From assembly GCF_000204055.1 (NCBI RefSeq), contig NW_006768769.1, positions 1,710,855 to 1,774,854 on the forward strand: a DNA stretch of 64,000 bases. The letters are read 5' to 3'. Shown piece after piece: positions 23,721 to 36,278 of this stretch. Each line of letters begins with the position of its first letter. The stretch's first letter is position 1. Source of the DNA: Melampsora larici-populina 98AG31. Lineage: Eukaryota > Basidiomycota > Pucciniomycetes > Pucciniales > Melampsoraceae. Position numbers and translations under genes: made by a program. The notes under the pieces are model-generated. The model searched no databases and was not told the DNA's origin. It saw only the letters and a list, made by a program, of their open reading frames with translations.

Positions 23721-24537
23721 CACTATTTGGCGCCCACTTTCGAAAATCCCTGACGCCCGCTTTTCTCGGTACTTTCCCGCGCGTTCAAGCCAAATTTGGC
23801 CGCAGCCGCAGCAATTATGAGAAACCGGGCATTAGCCTGAAACCGGTTTGCCACATCTCACCTCTCTCACTCAACATTCCTCCTAACTTGAAGACGACAT
23901 ACCAATATCAAATCGGACCACGGTTTGTCAGACTAATGAATCTTTTAAGAAAGTCACTCCTACAGATCTTGAACAACCGGTGATGCAACCTTCTCATCTC
24001 CAATTCTGAGGATGAAAATCTATTGAACCAAACATTTATCTTTTTTGAACTCCTATTTTGACTGATTACAGTTGAAGTTGTATCTTATGACCGTCTCATC
24101 ATTATCATATTCAACCTCATCATATTTTAATCGATCCCGAGTCAAATGATTGTTGTGAATGTATCTTATTTTTTAATCTGGTTGATCTTGATTAGAATGA
24201 TTGTTTGAACTTGTATCTTTTTGGCCTTGGTTGTTTCTGAGTACAACAGTCATTCATTTTAATTGAACTTTTATGACTGTTAACCACCTCACTCCAGGAT
24301 TACATTGCAATCGGGGTCTTTGAAAAAGCAAATTAAGACATTGGATTTCAAAAACTATCAACAATGAGCTAGAACTATGGGCAAGTATGCTTGTCATAAA
24401 CCATGGTCTAACTCGGGATGTGTGTACAATTAAAAACCGGTTTGAAACCGGGCTACGGAAAGATGTAAAATTTGAAAACCGGGCATTGTGTTTTCAAAAC
24501 CGGGTGTTGTGTTTTCAAAACCGGGCGCCAAATAGTG
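23721..24537. mobile_element. Candidate element with CACTATTTGGCGCCC ends
   Basis: CACTATTTGGCGCCC at 23721 is matched by its exact complement at 24523-24537. The inner right end carries several tandem copies of a GTTTTCAAAACCGGG motif (24455-24525), and ACCGG motifs also occur near the left side. The terminus has CACTA form, but the adjacent triplets (GCG and CAA) do not match, so no TSD supports it. It has no coding capacity. Confidence 0.55.
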
Positions 24538-26870
24538 CAATCCTTTTCCAAATACAACATCTGGAAACAATTACGGTTTTCAAAATTATATTTGATCCAT
24601 AAGCCTCCTGGTCTAGAAGACTTTCTGAAATGAATCTAACCCTAACTGAAGGACTGAGTGAGATGAATCTGATCAATCTAGTATGACTCAAGAATGAACT
24701 CATTGATTTTTCAAAGTTTTGAAATGGAAATGTCAGTCTTGGTTGTTGAAAAATGAAATTTTGTCATTATCTGGGGATTTTTTTGGGGGACAGGCTCAAA
24801 CTGTAAAGACATCAATATTGGTTTTCTCTGGGATGAGTGGCAAAAATGATGATCATGGATTTTGAGACTTATTGATGTATATATGTACCTGCTTGCTGAA
24901 GAATATTTGACTTTTGAGCTTTGACACACTCATTCATTGCTCAGTTGAGTACATATGCATAACAGTATGATCAGCTTTTTGGCCTCAGAAGCTTACTTTC
25001 CCCACAGTTTTGTGGACTATTTTTGAAGCATCACCACAGCTTGACCATTCATCTTCTGTACAGGGTCAAGGTAGGGTCACCTTGACCCTGTGGGAGATGA
25101 GTGGCTCTTGGGCCGACTTTCCAAAAAGACACAAAGTGGGCTTTCAGCTAGAGGATAATTATTAATATCATCTCAGTAGGTTAAAGTTGGTTATGATGTT
25201 CAAGTAAGTGGGCAAGCAAGGTGGTATATAAGCATGGTTGTTGAAAGACAAAGATAGGAATGGAAGAGGAAAAGAAATGAATCCAATGCTAATGAATCCA
25301 ATTTCAGCAATGAATCCATCTTGTATGGGCTATAGGTTACACGCTAGATGATTATTTGAAAGAGGATGTTTCAGAGGTCATGGAAGAGAAGGTGAATGAG
25401 TTTACTCATTTGTGACTATATTTTGGATCATGATCTCAAGAACCTTCCAGGACAAAGAAGAGATACATCTCAAGTAGATTTTGTCATCTTGTAGGGTATC
25501 AGGTGTCGGACATGGAGATACATAGTGGGATGTGGGAGTACCTTTTCATCCTCTTTTTCAGGTAGAGTATAAGTATAGTTAGTGGTCTACTACAGAGATA
25601 TATGTACACCATGTAACCTGTGTTCAACCATTGAAGTTACTCAAAATGTTACAGACTCTGTAACTTTGGATGAATCACAGGAAAATAAGTACTGAATTGT
25701 GTCTTGTTCCTCTATAATATCAACTGTGGTTTGATGATACAATTGGATACTTCACCATGACACAGACCTCACATATATTGTCTGAACTACTTGTACAATC
25801 AATGAATAGTAATGTATCTGTGTGTAAACAGAGAAAATGTATAATGTGATACATCTCCCAGCTTTGTCACTTCTTTACTTGTTTAGGGGTTCAGCTCACA
25901 GGATTCAAGGTGTTCAATAATTATGATTTCATACTCCACAAAGTTAAGCATTTTTTTTTGAAAAGTTTGGGTTGTGTACTGTCTCTATTGCATCATGTTG
26001 TTTCACGTTGATACAGCCTTGATTTGTTGGCATCTTCCCTAAATCAATTTTACCCTGAGATAAAGTGAACTTTTAAACAACAGGTACAGAAAGACACCTG
26101 GATGGAAATCAGTTGGTCTCCATTTCCGGTTACTTTGAGTTGAGTCAGGCACCAAACTCAGAAACTTTGAATCAGATTTGAGCAAAAGAAAACTCCTGAA
26201 AAACTACCCAAGAGCTGGAAAATTTGTATCTTTAAAGAGTCCTACATTGCTTACATACTACAACTTAAACAAGTCAAATCTTTTCAAAAGAGAGGATTTA
26301 GATTTAACTGAAATGGACACTATCTTCTTCAAATGCAAACTATTTTGCATGTGCATCTGTCCTGCAGATTTTGTACTTCCTCTAAGACTAAAAGCAGATG
26401 GGTGGTGTTCATGTAGCAAGATTTCCAGACACTGTGTTAAGCATTCTTTCAATTTGTAATCCCTGAGGTTACCTGCAGCCATGGATGAATTTGCCAATGG
26501 TGTTTTTCATTTTGTTTCGACTAGGTCAACTCTTTACTTGAACATGGTGATTTATCTGCATTCATGCTTGTTGAAAATCTGTAGAATCACTCTTACCAAC
26601 ATAAGGACCTGTTCCCCTCATTCTCCTTTTTGCACAAAGTATAGATCATCATTTGGAAAGCTTAATCCTACTACTAGTGGTAAGGTGTAAATTTACCATT
26701 GGGTATCATTTTCAAAGATATGTACAATCTGGGTAAGGAGTTATCTAGGGCCATACATAAGTCAAAACCCTATACATTTTGGCCCTATCCATCAAAGTAA
26801 AAGCAGATGTAGCTAAATTGTTGCATAGCTTCTACTAGTACTGGCGTGCATTGAGGTGAATGGTGGTTGA
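24538..26870. other. Non-coding, one perfect hairpin
   Basis: The 12-bp inverted repeat ACAGGGTCAAGG at 25060-25071 pairs exactly with 25080-25091 across an 8-base loop. No gene, RNA or delimited element is recognised in the rest of the stretch. Confidence 0.4.
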
Positions 26871-27038
26871 CACTGCAAATATAAAGTATTTTTCCAAGGT
26901 GAACAATGATTAAAAATGCATAAAGTCTGCATTAGGTCTGCATTTTTCTGCATTAATTCTGCATTAATAATTTATTAATCATTTTGTGCATTAACTCAAT
27001 CATTTTTCACCTTGGAAAAAAACATCATTTTTGCAGTG
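26871..27038. mobile_element. MITE, 168 bp, CACTG ends, TSD TGA
   Basis: The ends CACTGCAAA and TTTGCAGTG are followed inward by long inverted pairing (TTTTTCCAAGGTGAA with TTCACCTTGGAAAAA). TGA flanks both sides (26868-26870 and 27039-27041). The centre holds TCTGCATTA repeats. The CAC terminus and 3-bp TSD place it with the CACTA-like group of this window. Confidence 0.82.
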
Positions 27039-28119
27039 TGAATCTCTTTCCTTCCAATACATCTCTTGATGATTCAAATTATCATTTCATTTCTTCCAAG
27101 TTCTCCATTGAACATCAACCACTGTGCCTATGACAATATTTTTCAACATTGTTACCAATTCCCAGCACCTGATATGAAGTTGTGATCTACTTGCTCATAC
27201 TAACTTCAGACTAAACCCCAAAGGTTAAACATCCAGACCTTCCCAGCTTATGAAAGTTTGGATTGACTGGGAAAGGAACTCAGATGTTTCCAAAATGACA
27301 GAACAGCAAGGGATGACATTGTGGGGCAGAACATAAGGCTGGAAGGCATTGAGAAAACCAGTTCAGAGATGGGGCTGGAATATAGGTGACAGAAGATTGG
27401 ACCTGGGTTGATATGTAAAATTTCACCCATTGTGGCAATCAGAAGGGACTGGTCCGTGGCCATATAGTGGAGGCAGATTGACATCAGCAGGTAGTCACCA
27501 ACTCAAAATGCTTTTTGTTATGAGACAACAAATTTAACCAAGTTCTATCATGCCTTGGGTCAAAAATGACAAATGATGTGCAGGTTTGATGATACATGAG
27601 GACACCAGAAAGCCCTTCTATGGTTGTCAAATGGAGGAAATTCCCCACATTGTAGCGTAGAAAGATGTAACCTCAATGACTTTAAAGATAAGGCAGAAGC
27701 TTCTGTTAGTGAAAGCAAACTTGACCAAGTCCCAAAAGGTGGACCTGACCACCAACTTCACCAAGTTGTTGATTAGGTCCACTTTTTTGTTTGGATGGTT
27801 TTTTGGGACTAAGTTCAGTCTGTAGTGAAAGGGTGTTTGGAATTTAAAAAATGACCATACATGTGCAGCCAGAGTTGACAAATTCATGAATTTATATAGA
27901 TGAGTTGCAAAGTGTCATAGCTAGCTTGCCTTTGTGGAAGTCAAATGTTTTAAGAATGTTGTCCCATTTTTATGCTCAACCTTGATCAAATTTGGTCAGT
28001 CTCAAGTTTCAACAAAATCCTTACTTCTCTGGCTCTTGAAATGAGATTTTGATTCCGTGATTATGTAGTCAGCTCAAGGCTGCTCAAGGGGAGAAGTGTG
28101 TACATCCATGGGTTATTCC
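27039..28119. other. Non-coding, no feature recognised
   Basis: There is a longer minus-strand frame at about 27627-27887, but I recognise no domain in it and it is interrupted on both sides. It may be a decayed repeat. Confidence 0.35.
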
Positions 28120-28317
28120 TTAGCTTGAACAAGCCCTCTCTGCGCAGAAGGTACGAAGCAGATCAGAGGGGCTTGGGACTAATCGTCAAATTCTGGCACG
28201 GAGACTCCAAGGATTAAGTCCTCTTAAGTCGTTTTTTGCTTTTTCCCGGTCTCCTCGCTGATAAACACCAATGAGGCGCGCGGACGTGGCCGCGCAGAGA
28301 GGGCTTGTTCAAGCTAA
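28120..28317. mobile_element. MITE, 198 bp, 9-bp TSD
   Basis: The ends TTAGCTTGAACAAGCCCTCT and their exact complement extend to at least 26 bp (through CTGCGC). GGTTATTCC flanks both sides (28111-28119 and 28318-28326). The 9-bp duplication suggests a MULE-type source (inference). It is GC-richer than the surroundings and has no coding capacity. The perfect TSD and arms suggest a fairly recent insertion. Confidence 0.87.
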
Positions 28318-28408
28318 GGTTATTCCATTCAATGTGAATGATCATGTATGTATCTACATAAAACTGCCCGACCATCTTTGATTCCACTCAGCATTTTTAA
28401 GATATTTA

Positions 28409-28659
28409 GGGTGTTCAAACCTGTGCAAGAAATGTGCAAGACCGACGTGCAAGATCCGTGCAAGATCCGTGCAAGATTTTTTGCACTAATCTTGCACAGT
28501 AATTTTTTTGACAACCCGAGTTATTGTGTTCCAAACCGTGCAAAAACCGTGCGAGACCGACTCTTGCAAGTTTTGTGCAAGATCCGTGCAAGTTCTATTC
28601 ATATCTTGCACAGAACTTGCACAAAACTTGCATGAATTGATTTTGAGGTTTGAACACCC
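28409..28659. mobile_element. MITE, 251 bp, TA TSD, CTTGCAC repeats
   Basis: The ends GGGTGTTCAAACCT and AGGTTTGAACACCC are inverted copies flanked by TA (28407-28408, 28660-28661). The interior consists of many GTGCAAGATCC and CTTGCAC motifs in both orientations, so most of the element can fold. It lies about 600 bp upstream of the histidine kinase start. Confidence 0.8.
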
Positions 28660-29290
28660 TAATTGTACCAAATTCCTATAAAAAGCTTTCTGTCATAAGC
28701 CTGGGCCCGACCATCACCATGCTCTACCATGCTGTGACGTAGCATAGAGGAAATGTGTCAAATGTCTGAAACAATTTGAAATCAAGATTTCAAGTTTGAA
28801 ATTCCAGTGTTCCAACTTGCAATATCAAATGACGTATATTTTCGAAATTGTCGGGAGAACATGACCAGTTGATAAGTTTACAGAAACTTTGTTGACTTTT
28901 GTAGCTGTCAAAATTCCAAATTCGATTTCCGGTACCTCTCTGCCGGTCCACCTCTCTCTATCCCTGCATACATTCGTTTATATGTACATATATATCAACC
29001 TACGCTCACCTAATCAACTGTTTCCCTCTATCCTCCCTGTTGCCTTCGACGATATATACACAAACACCGTCACTTCATCAAACCAATCAAGATACCATCA
29101 TTATTAAAGCCGCGGTGTCTCGACTTCTTGGTAGGTTTTATCTCCTTCATTTCCGATCCCTTGCCTTGCAGTGGTCACCAATTACAATCCGCCTATCTCA
29201 TAAATTTCACGCTAATCATCACTGCCCTTTTTCCTCGAACCCAACGGCTTTCCTCCGAAACGAATCAGACGGTCATAACTTGAGAGCGTC
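28660..29290. promoter_or_regulatory. Probable promoter region of the histidine kinase gene
   Basis: A C/T-rich tract with TCTCTC and ATATATATC motifs lies at 28930-29110, the kind of sequence common before fungal transcription starts. An unannotated 5' exon could lie here, because the stretch before 29291 has possible splice sites. I do not see a specific operator. Confidence 0.35.
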
Positions 29291-32200
29291 ATGTTCACCA
29301 GCGTGCTTATCTCACAGCTCTATGCTGTCTCTTGCGATCCAGGTGGTGCCGCAGCCTCTTTGAGGAGAGAACTAGCCATTCGCCGCCGAAATCAACAGCG
29401 CCATCAGAACTTGTCGGACGACCCGGTTCCGACCAAATCTCTCAGCATCTCAGCCAGTACTGACACTCTGAACGGCTATCAGCATAACCACAATAGCCTT
29501 CTACTCGATACGGGTAACCCGCACTTGGATTCCAATTCCGTTTGTCCACCTGAAAATGACTCTGAAATGGATGAACAGGAAGTGGCGATTAGTAGAAATT
29601 TAGATTATTTTGATGATCTGGATGACCTGGATGACTATGATCTGGATGAGTATGAAGACGAAGAGACTGATGAGACGAATGTGGGCTTGAGGCTTTTGCT
29701 GAAATTGGCCGAGCGCCTCGCGAAAGCTGAGAACGAGTCCGTACGGACACCTATTCCATCAGGTGGATTGCCAAAAAACAAGTTACTTACAAGACGCTCG
29801 GACAAGACTGAGGCCATTTCACCCATCACGTCCCCAGCCCAAGATTCACCTACACTTACTCATCGGTGTAGTGCCTGCGGTCTAATCCTTTCTGGTTTTC
29901 GCGATCCCAGTTCATCAGATGTTTCTACACCGGCGAACGAACGGCCCACTTTGTCTCGAATGTCATCTCAGTCATATAATCATTATCACTCTGACAGTGG
30001 TTACACTCATATCAAGGGTAATTCACTTGACAATGCCGATAGCTGTCTATCAAGACAGAGTTCCGTTTCTGACAACGGCGAAAGCTCAGATGGTTACCCT
30101 ATGTCTCGATCGGCTTCTTTAGCTACTACCGCAGATGAAAGCGAGCAAATCCGACGTTTAAAGGCTTCCATCAAGGCAATTGCAAAAGTTTGCAGAGTAC
30201 GTATAGATCAGTAATGTCGCTTCAAATCTCTTATCTAACATCATACGCATCTTAGGCATTAAGGAATGGTGACCTGAACCAAATGATATACGAAGATGTC
30301 GCTACACCGGACTTGGAAAACTTGAAAACTGACGTCAACAGTTTAGTGCGACGACTTCGCCGGTTCACCACTCAAGTTTTCAAAGTGTGTAGTGACGTAG
30401 GACAAAAGGGTCTGTTGGGCAAACAAGCCGACTTGGAAGAATCAGCGGGTATATGGAGGAAAATGCTTGTAGATGTCAACAGGTGTGCTCCTGAGACGAT
30501 TCTTAGCAGTCGAGACCCCAGACTGATTTTCTAGAAATCTCCAGCCTTGCTAGCAATTTAAGTGCACAGGTCCGGGATATATCTGAGGTCACCACTGTAG
30601 GTTCCTTTCTTACCTTGAATCATTTTGGATGTAATTGATCAAACCTCTGTCCTAGGCCGTCGCAAAAGGGGATTTCTCCAGAAAGATTGAAGTACAAGCC
30701 GAAGGCGAAATTTTGCTGGCCAAGGTTTGTCATCTATCAAAGCATACAATTTGAATCATGATTATACACAGGCTAATGTTATTTACATTTAGGAAACGGT
30801 GAATAAGTGAGCAGTTTGGTAGGCTTGAGGCTGACCCGCATGTACTAGCTTTAATTGAAATTCGCCCGCACTCAGAATGGTAGATCAACTTAATTCCTTT
30901 GCTACCGAAGTCGCTCGAATTGCTCAGATGGTATGTGTATGTCTTACACTTTCTCTTGCACAAAACTTGACATTGTACTTGATGTTATCAGGTAGGCACC
31001 GACGGTATACTCGATCAACAAATCACAGTAGATGGTGTGGAGGGTGTTTGGAAAGTGAGTCTCGTAGTGTTTCATATTGAGGAATCACTAATTTACAATC
31101 TTGCCACTTTCGCCATAACCTCAGGATCTAACTGACAGCGTCAACTCAATGGCTAGGTGCAACTTTTAAGCTTCAAACCATCACGACTTATGACTTGGTT
31201 TCACTGATCCACTTTTTTGATAGCAACCTGACCCTACAAGTTCGAAGTGTAAGCTTTCACATCCAATATCCTCTTTTACCTGAAGTTCGAATAAAGATGT
31301 ATTGTTCTACGTCATATAGATCTCCGCGGTCACGTCGGCTATCGCTCGCGGAGATCTGAGCCAACAGATAGAAGTTGAGGCCAAAGGAGAGATGGTATGA
31401 ACCAACATGGAAACTATATGATTCGGCCCAAATACTGACATTATATATTCGTGTCATCAAGGCTGATCTCAAAAAGACTGTGAGTTTCTTCGGTTTCCTA
31501 CTACGTCATACCATCCCAAATACAAGCTGATCGTTTTGTATTCAGGTCAACTCGATGGTTGATACGCTGAAAGTTATCCTGGAAGAAGTTGGGCGCGTGG
31601 CACGTGAAGTCGGAGTCGAAGGTCAGCCGTGAGATCGCTCTAGCACCGTCCATCACAAGTTTCTTACGCGTGGTTTACAGGCGTGCTTGGTGGCCAAGCC
31701 AACATCCCCAATGTGGAAGGTAAGCTTTCCCGCCATTCCACCCCCGTTTTGTTCCTTTGCTCAGTGATGTTCCTTTACTTTCAGGGGCTTGGTACGACCT
31801 CTCGCATAGTGTCAATCGTGAGTCACTCCCGGTGGTATTGTGTTCGCCAGCGCGAAAAATAACGAAGTACAACTGTTTCCAGAAATGGCGAATAATCTTA
31901 CTTCACAGTACGTACTGCCTTCGTATCGATCATGTAATTGCTGGCTAATCCATGTCTATTGTATCATCCCTGTATCAGGGTATGCATGTCGTCCGGATGA
32001 ATAATGGTCATTTGAACGTCCACTTACTCAATAAGGTTTTGATTCGTCTCCATAGGTTCGACAGATAGCATCAGTCACAAGAGCTGTTGCGGAAGGCGAC
32101 CTGTCACAGTAAGTGTTCTTCAATGCTATGATTGTTTGTACCTTGCTTACCCACTGTCTTCATCAGGGAGGTTACTGTCCAAGCACGTGGAGAAGTAGCT

Positions 32201-35200
32201 GCGTTGGCCAGCACAGTAAACGGAATGGTGAAGCACCGAAACTGACTCGAGGACCCGAAAGTGTTATACTTATTCTGCGATATGTTTTGATGTGGTTAAA
32301 TCACTAGGTCGCATTTTTGCGCGTATTTGCCGCAGAGGTATGCACTCCTCAGATTGCTTGATATGTGAAACTCTACCTTACCTGTCTATGTTTCCAAGGT
32401 CACACGAGTTGCGTTGCTTACCGGTACGGAAGGTGTACTGGGAGGTAAGGCCGAAGTGGCCAACGTTTCTGGTGAATGGAAGGTGTGTACTTCTCGTCGA
32501 CAATCTTCTATCGCTCGAGATCTCATACTGAGGCTTTGTTTCAGACTCTGGTGGATCGAGTCAACACGATGGCGAAGTGAGACATAAACTATCATACTCC
32601 TCGACGTTTTACCTCAACTGACCCCAATTGACATATCTAGGAACTTGACTGACCAAGTTCGCGAGATTGCTCGTGTAACTACTGCTGTGGCCGACGGAGA
32701 TTTGACCAGGTACGTCCACTTCGAGATAGCTACCTTGAAAAGTCTTGGAATCTCATGCCTTGGTACTGCTCAGTTATGTCACGGTAGACGCCAGAGGAGA
32801 GGTTGGACAGCTTCGAGACACTGTCAATGCCATGGTCCGGTTCTTACAGGAATTCAACTCTGAAGTAACCAGAGTAGCCCTAGAAGTGAGCTATTGCTAA
32901 GAGGTGTTTGATATGCGATCTGACTGATTACTTCGATTGACTCATAGGTAGGAACATCCGGCAAGCTTGGTGGCTCAGCGAAGGTAAAGAACGCTCGAGG
33001 TGAATGGCACAACTTGGTCACTGGACTCAATCGTATGGTCGATCGGGTCACTGGACAAGTGAGGCTTTGGTAATAGATACTTGTGACTGAATTTCTTGAT
33101 CTGACTCAAGTTTTGCCGCCCCGTCATCCATTTCAGGTCCGTGCCATTAGCGCGTCGACTGTAAGTCCCCTCTTTCTCATTTTTGGTTGCCAGTCTATTG
33201 GCACATGACTTCTATCTGATCGACGATTCTTGGTTTACAACTGCATATGATAGACCGCCGTGGCCAAAGGGGATCTGTCGCAGCGAGTTGATATTGATGC
33301 CGAAGGTGAAATTTTGCAATTGTAAGAATCCCATCATTCTCATTGATATGTCCATTTGAAGCATTCCTTGATAACCTATATATGATCGTGCTTCCAGGGC
33401 GCAAACCATCAATGCCATGTTAGAAAGGGTAAGTTAAACTTTCAATCTGCGTTTCTGATCTGTTCAACGTTATCCATTCTAAATCATCGTGTCCTGTCCT
33501 TGCTATGGTAGCTCAACATGTTTAGCACGGAGGTGGTACGAATCGCCAGAGAGATTGCAGATGGCAACTTGAATGTCAGGGCAGAGGTTGAAGCAGTCGA
33601 AGGTATGATTCATCTCCGTTGCTTCATAAAGGCCTGTGTACTTACCGTGCAATAAATCTTGGCTCCAGGTGTCTTTTTGCACATCATCACCGAGGTGAAT
33701 AGGATGTCTGGAACCCTCAGTTCGCAAGTGGGAACTTTTCAAGCAATTGTATGTATCTTTCCTTTTATTTGTTACAACGGAAGTACTATTCCTGATAGAC
33801 TCGATCACCTTCGTTGTGTTACAGACGGATGCTGCTGCTGCAGGAGATTTTAGTAAGATGGCAAATATCGCAGTCAAAGGCGATATTCGCGCTCTTCAGA
33901 GTAACATCAACACGATGGTGACGAAACTGCGCACTGCTTTTGAAAGTAATGTCAAAGCAAAAGAAGCTGCTGAAGCTCATTCACTGGCCAAGAGTCAATT
34001 CTTAGCAAAGTATGCATAACTATTTTTAGGATTCGATCATATCCGTATCAAACTAACTCGCCTCCCCAAAATTACTCATCGGTTCTCTTGCTACAGCACG
34101 TCACATGAGATTCGAACTCCATTAAATGCAATAATTGGACTGACTTTCGACACCCTCGGCAGTAACCTGACAAGAGAACAACGAGAAAATTTGAACTTGG
34201 TACGCGGTCAGGCTGATGCCCTTCTACGTATCATCAATGATATATTAGACATCACCAAAATCGAGGCGTGAGTTCATGCATCGGAGATTCCTGCCGAGAT
34301 TATTCATGTTCTAATACAAGTCTCGTCACGTCAGTGGGCGGATGGCTCTGGAACGATGCCCATTTTCACTTCGTGAAGTGATCTTCGAAGCGTTGACCAG
34401 CTTGGCTTTTGGCGCTGCTGCTAAGAACATCGACGTCTTTTTCGAGATTCATCCCGCGGTACCTGATCTTGTACTCGGAGACGGCTCTCGACTAGGCCAG
34501 GTGATCAAAAATTTGGTCAGTATTTCTTGGTGTCGCGTCATTTGTCGTGGGATGAGCTCCAATTGAAGGTTTTGTGGATCTTCTCAGGTCGGAAATAGCC
34601 AGAAATTCACGAAATCGGGATCGATCACGTTGACTGCAGATCTTGTCGCTCGCGATGACGAAGGCAGATCACGTGTTCAGTTCCACGTTATAGATACTGG
34701 TAAGCCGAGCTCCTTTGATTTTCTGAAACTCTTCTCACCTTGTCTACTCTTGTTTCCTTAGGCATTGGCATCGAGAAAGACAAGCTGCAACGGATTTTCG
34801 ACTCTTTCATGCAAGCTGATGGATCTGTTACGCGGTGAGTCCATATTTGAGTTCTAAATACGAAGCAACCTATTGAAACCAATATGTACCTTTAGCAAGT
34901 ACGGCGGCACCGGTCTGGTAAGTCGCAGTTTGATGTGATGTTTGACGTGCTTCACAACTGATGGCCTCAATTGTTGGTAATAGGGACTTACGATTTCACG
35001 CAACTTGGTGCAAATGATGGGAGGCCAGCTGAACGTAGAGTCAGAGGTAGAAAGAGGTTCTGACTTTGTCTTTGACGTACTTCTCGGTTCAACCAACGAC
35101 GAATTGGAGCTGCGCAAACAAATCGAAAAGATTGATACCGATCAGTGCGTGTTATTGATCGACGGCCAGCATCCTGAATCGGTCGAAAGGTCCTGTCTCA

Positions 35201-36278
35201 AATTTGGTTTGTCGGTTCATCGCGTACCATCAATCGACGAAGTGCCGTCCGGCGATCTATTTGATTGCGCCATCATTTCCACCATCGAAGAAGCGGACCG
35301 CTTGCGATCGAGTCGATTTCTGCCTCTTGTTTTAAGAGCTCCTACCTTACCCAAGCTGGACATGCGGCGAGCGTTAGACCTCTCTCTCGCTAGTGTCGTC
35401 GAGAATGACAAGGGTGAGGCAGAACTTTGCAATGCACTCAATATCGCACTCAAGAAAAGTATGCGAAGAGTTGGGAATCAAGATGCGAAAGCGGACTGGA
35501 AGATCTTATTAGCTGAAGATAGTATGTCTGAATTCTTTTGGCTCTCACCACTTGAGTATTTTATATAAGCAGTCGCTTAGTAAATGTCAATGTGTTACAG
35601 ATAAAATCAATCAGATCGTCGCACGAAGGATTTTGGCGAGTTCCGGCTTGAATTGTTTAGTTGTTGTGGAGAACGGTCAAGAGGCCTGCGATGCTGTCAA
35701 ATCAACCCAGTTTGATATCGTCTTGATGGATGTGTGAGTCGAATGGCTCGACAAATGAGGTTACCCAGTCACTCACATGTATACTTCTAGCTCCATGCCG
35801 GTTAAAGACGGTCGAGAAGCTACCCAAGATATTCGAAAGTGGGAGCAGACTCATTCTGTTTCACCGGTCCCTATCATAGGCGTCACGGCCCATGCTTTGG
35901 TCGGCGATAGAGAAAAATGCATGAAAGCGGGGGTAAGACTTGTACATCCCAGTATTCCGGCCTCCTATCAAACTAATCTCTGTGATCATATTTTATTATC
36001 AGATGTCAGGGGTGTGTACAAAACCACTATTGGCCCCTGAATTGGTGAGTCGTCAGGTATTTCCATCGGGCGGTACAAGTAGCATGGAATTTTTGTCACT
36101 AATTCCCTGTGATGTTTAACTGTTTTAACCACAGCTTGCGGCAATGACGAAGGTCAGTCATTCAATTCACCGAGATTATAGCTAGGCAATGTCTAACACC
36201 ACGTCTTTTTCGTTGCAATAGGCTATCTCTTTGCATCGCCAATACGCCCAATTTGGTCAAATCAAATACAATCAGTAA
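29291..36278 (+). CDS. NIK1: Group III hybrid histidine kinase (Nik1/Os-1 type)
   Basis: About 40 exons join to roughly 1410 residues. An acidic, Ser-rich N-terminal part (exon 29291-30196) is followed by about seven HAMP repeats of the form [18 protein letters not shown] (30256-34009), spread over many small exons. The kinase core follows: H-box [16 protein letters not shown] (exon 34097-34267), ATP-binding DTGIGI and GGTGLGL (34588-35060), then a receiver domain with LLAEDNKIN, the phosphoacceptor Asp in FDIVLMDV (about 35717-35733) and CTKPLL. The last exon is 36222-36278. Serial HAMP repeats and a fused receiver define group III kinases, cytosolic osmosensors that act through HPt and response regulators on the Hog1 MAPK pathway and mediate dicarboximide and phenylpyrrole action. 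Several exons are tiny (14 nt at 30793-30806, 18 nt at 31462-31479 and 36135-36152). The junction at 31908-32055 lacks an in-phase canonical donor. The start ATG at 29291 is plausible but not certain. Confidence 0.9.

Noticed and set aside
24947..26490. Scattered short frames between 25 and 26.5 kb as a possible gene
   Set aside because: No domain, no consistent splice chain and no coding-like codon use could be found.
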